In this document: one piece after another, positions 40,402-40,724 of the stretch
How the letters are laid out: every line of letters starts with the position of its first letter
Position numbering within the stretch: the stretch's first letter is position 1
Assembly (NCBI RefSeq): GCF_900111795.1
Contig: NZ_FOJQ01000022.1
Span: 1-40,724 of the forward strand
Origin: Anoxybacillus pushchinoensis
GTDB lineage: Bacteria; Bacillota; Bacilli; Bacillales; Anoxybacillaceae
Length of the DNA stretch: 40,724 nucleotides
Direction: 5' to 3'
The notes under the pieces: generated by a model
What the model was told of the DNA's origin: nothing
Database searches by the model: none
Seen by the model: only the letters and a program-made list of their open reading frames with translations
Translations under genes and position numbers: made by a program

Positions 40402-40724
40402 CCTGAATCCGTGACAAAACATCTTTACAATGGTCGCAAACCGTTGATACGATAAGGGAAAACGACGTTGACGATTCTTCATCAAGTAGGTGAATGTGAT
40501 GAAAGATTTCCCGATTCGGTTTGTATTGACAGATGAAGCGATTACTCCAAGTGCTGGGCTTGCTCTCGTGGGCTACTTACTCCATCGAACGAAACTGGAT
40601 AAACGGGTAAACGCACTTCGGCTTCCAACGGTTCGTCGAGAAGTGCACATTTCCCATAGCGATGTCATTCGCTCGATGATTGGCTTGCTTGCCACAGGAA
40701 AAACGGATTTTGATCATATCGAAG
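40402..40724 (+). mobile_element. IS1380-like insertion sequence, left end (partial)
   Basis: The AT-rich ATPase context changes near 40402 (CCTGAATCCGTGACAAAAC) into sequence leading to an IS1380-type transposase gene. CCTGAATCCGTGA is my proposed left inverted repeat; its partner lies beyond the window, so the exact boundary and target duplication cannot be fixed. Confidence 0.65.
40499..40724 (+). CDS. IS1380-family transposase, N-terminal part
   Basis: An open frame of 75 codons runs off the window edge. It reads MKDFPIRFVLTDEAITPSAG, then ALVGYLLHRTKLDKRVN and ISHSDVIRSMIGLLATGKTDFDHI. This N-terminal pattern is typical of IS1380-type DDE transposases common in thermophilic Bacillaceae. 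AAGTAGGTGAATGTG precedes the ATG, and a GTG one codon earlier is possible. No internal stop is seen, but most of the gene, including the DDE residues, is outside the window. Confidence 0.85.
   Translation, partial: MKDFPIRFVLTDEAITPSAGLALVGYLLHRTKLDKRVNALRLPTVRREVHISHSDVIRSMIGLLATGKTDFDHIE

Noticed and set aside
40346-40417. Extended ATPase N terminus from TTG 40417
   Set aside because: It reads back through the promoter into the IS end and has no ribosome site.

Overview
The window is the replication-origin region of a Bacillaceae chromosome. The 16S rRNA 5' end, protein sequences close to Bacillus subtilis and Geobacillus, and the gene order point to a moderately thermophilic Anoxybacillus/Geobacillus-type organism. 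That genus call comes from pattern recognition, not from a search.

Layout. Left of the origin, on the minus strand: 5' end of a 16S rRNA gene with its rrn promoter, a degenerate HD-GYP protein gene, gyrA, gyrB, recF, yaaA (S4 domain), dnaN and dnaA. oriC is bipartite: DnaA boxes and an unwinding-type element lie between dnaA and dnaN (8669-8825), and a larger box array lies upstream of dnaA (10256-10517). Right of the origin, on the plus strand: rpmH, rnpA, yidC/spoIIIJ, jag, mnmE, mnmG, rsmG, noc, soj, spo0J, a DUF554 gene broken by an in-frame TGA, an MscS channel, a DUF951 gene, ychF, rpsF-ssb-rpsR, yybS, gdpP, rplI, dnaC, purA, tRNA-Asp, tRNA-Phe, walR-walK-walH-walI-walJ, htrA, a 51-aa CxxH/CxxC gene and rlmH. 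Nearly all genes run with the replication fork. The exceptions are yyaC and the last complete gene.

The final 2.2 kb after rlmH is different: a noncoding stretch with a twin-hairpin motif and a terminator-like hairpin, an AT-rich P-loop ATPase gene (Sll1717-like) running against the fork, and the start of an IS1380-like transposase cut by the window edge. The 3' end of rlmH is the site where SCC elements insert in staphylococci, so this looks like an accessory insertion point.

How the parts work together: DnaA, DnaN, RecF, gyrase, SSB, DnaC helicase and oriC start and run replication. Further DnaA-box clusters sit at jag-mnmE and around the rlmH leader. Noc, Soj, Spo0J and two parS sites (in spo0J and walK) handle segregation and division-site selection. 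RpmH, RnpA, YidC, Jag, MnmE/MnmG, RsmG, RlmH, S6, S18 and L9 serve translation and membrane insertion. WalRKHIJ and HtrA control and guard the cell envelope. GdpP sets c-di-AMP levels. The most unusual items are the post-rlmH region, the degenerate HD-GYP protein, the nonsense-interrupted DUF554 gene and the DnaA-box cluster that runs through a small gene.
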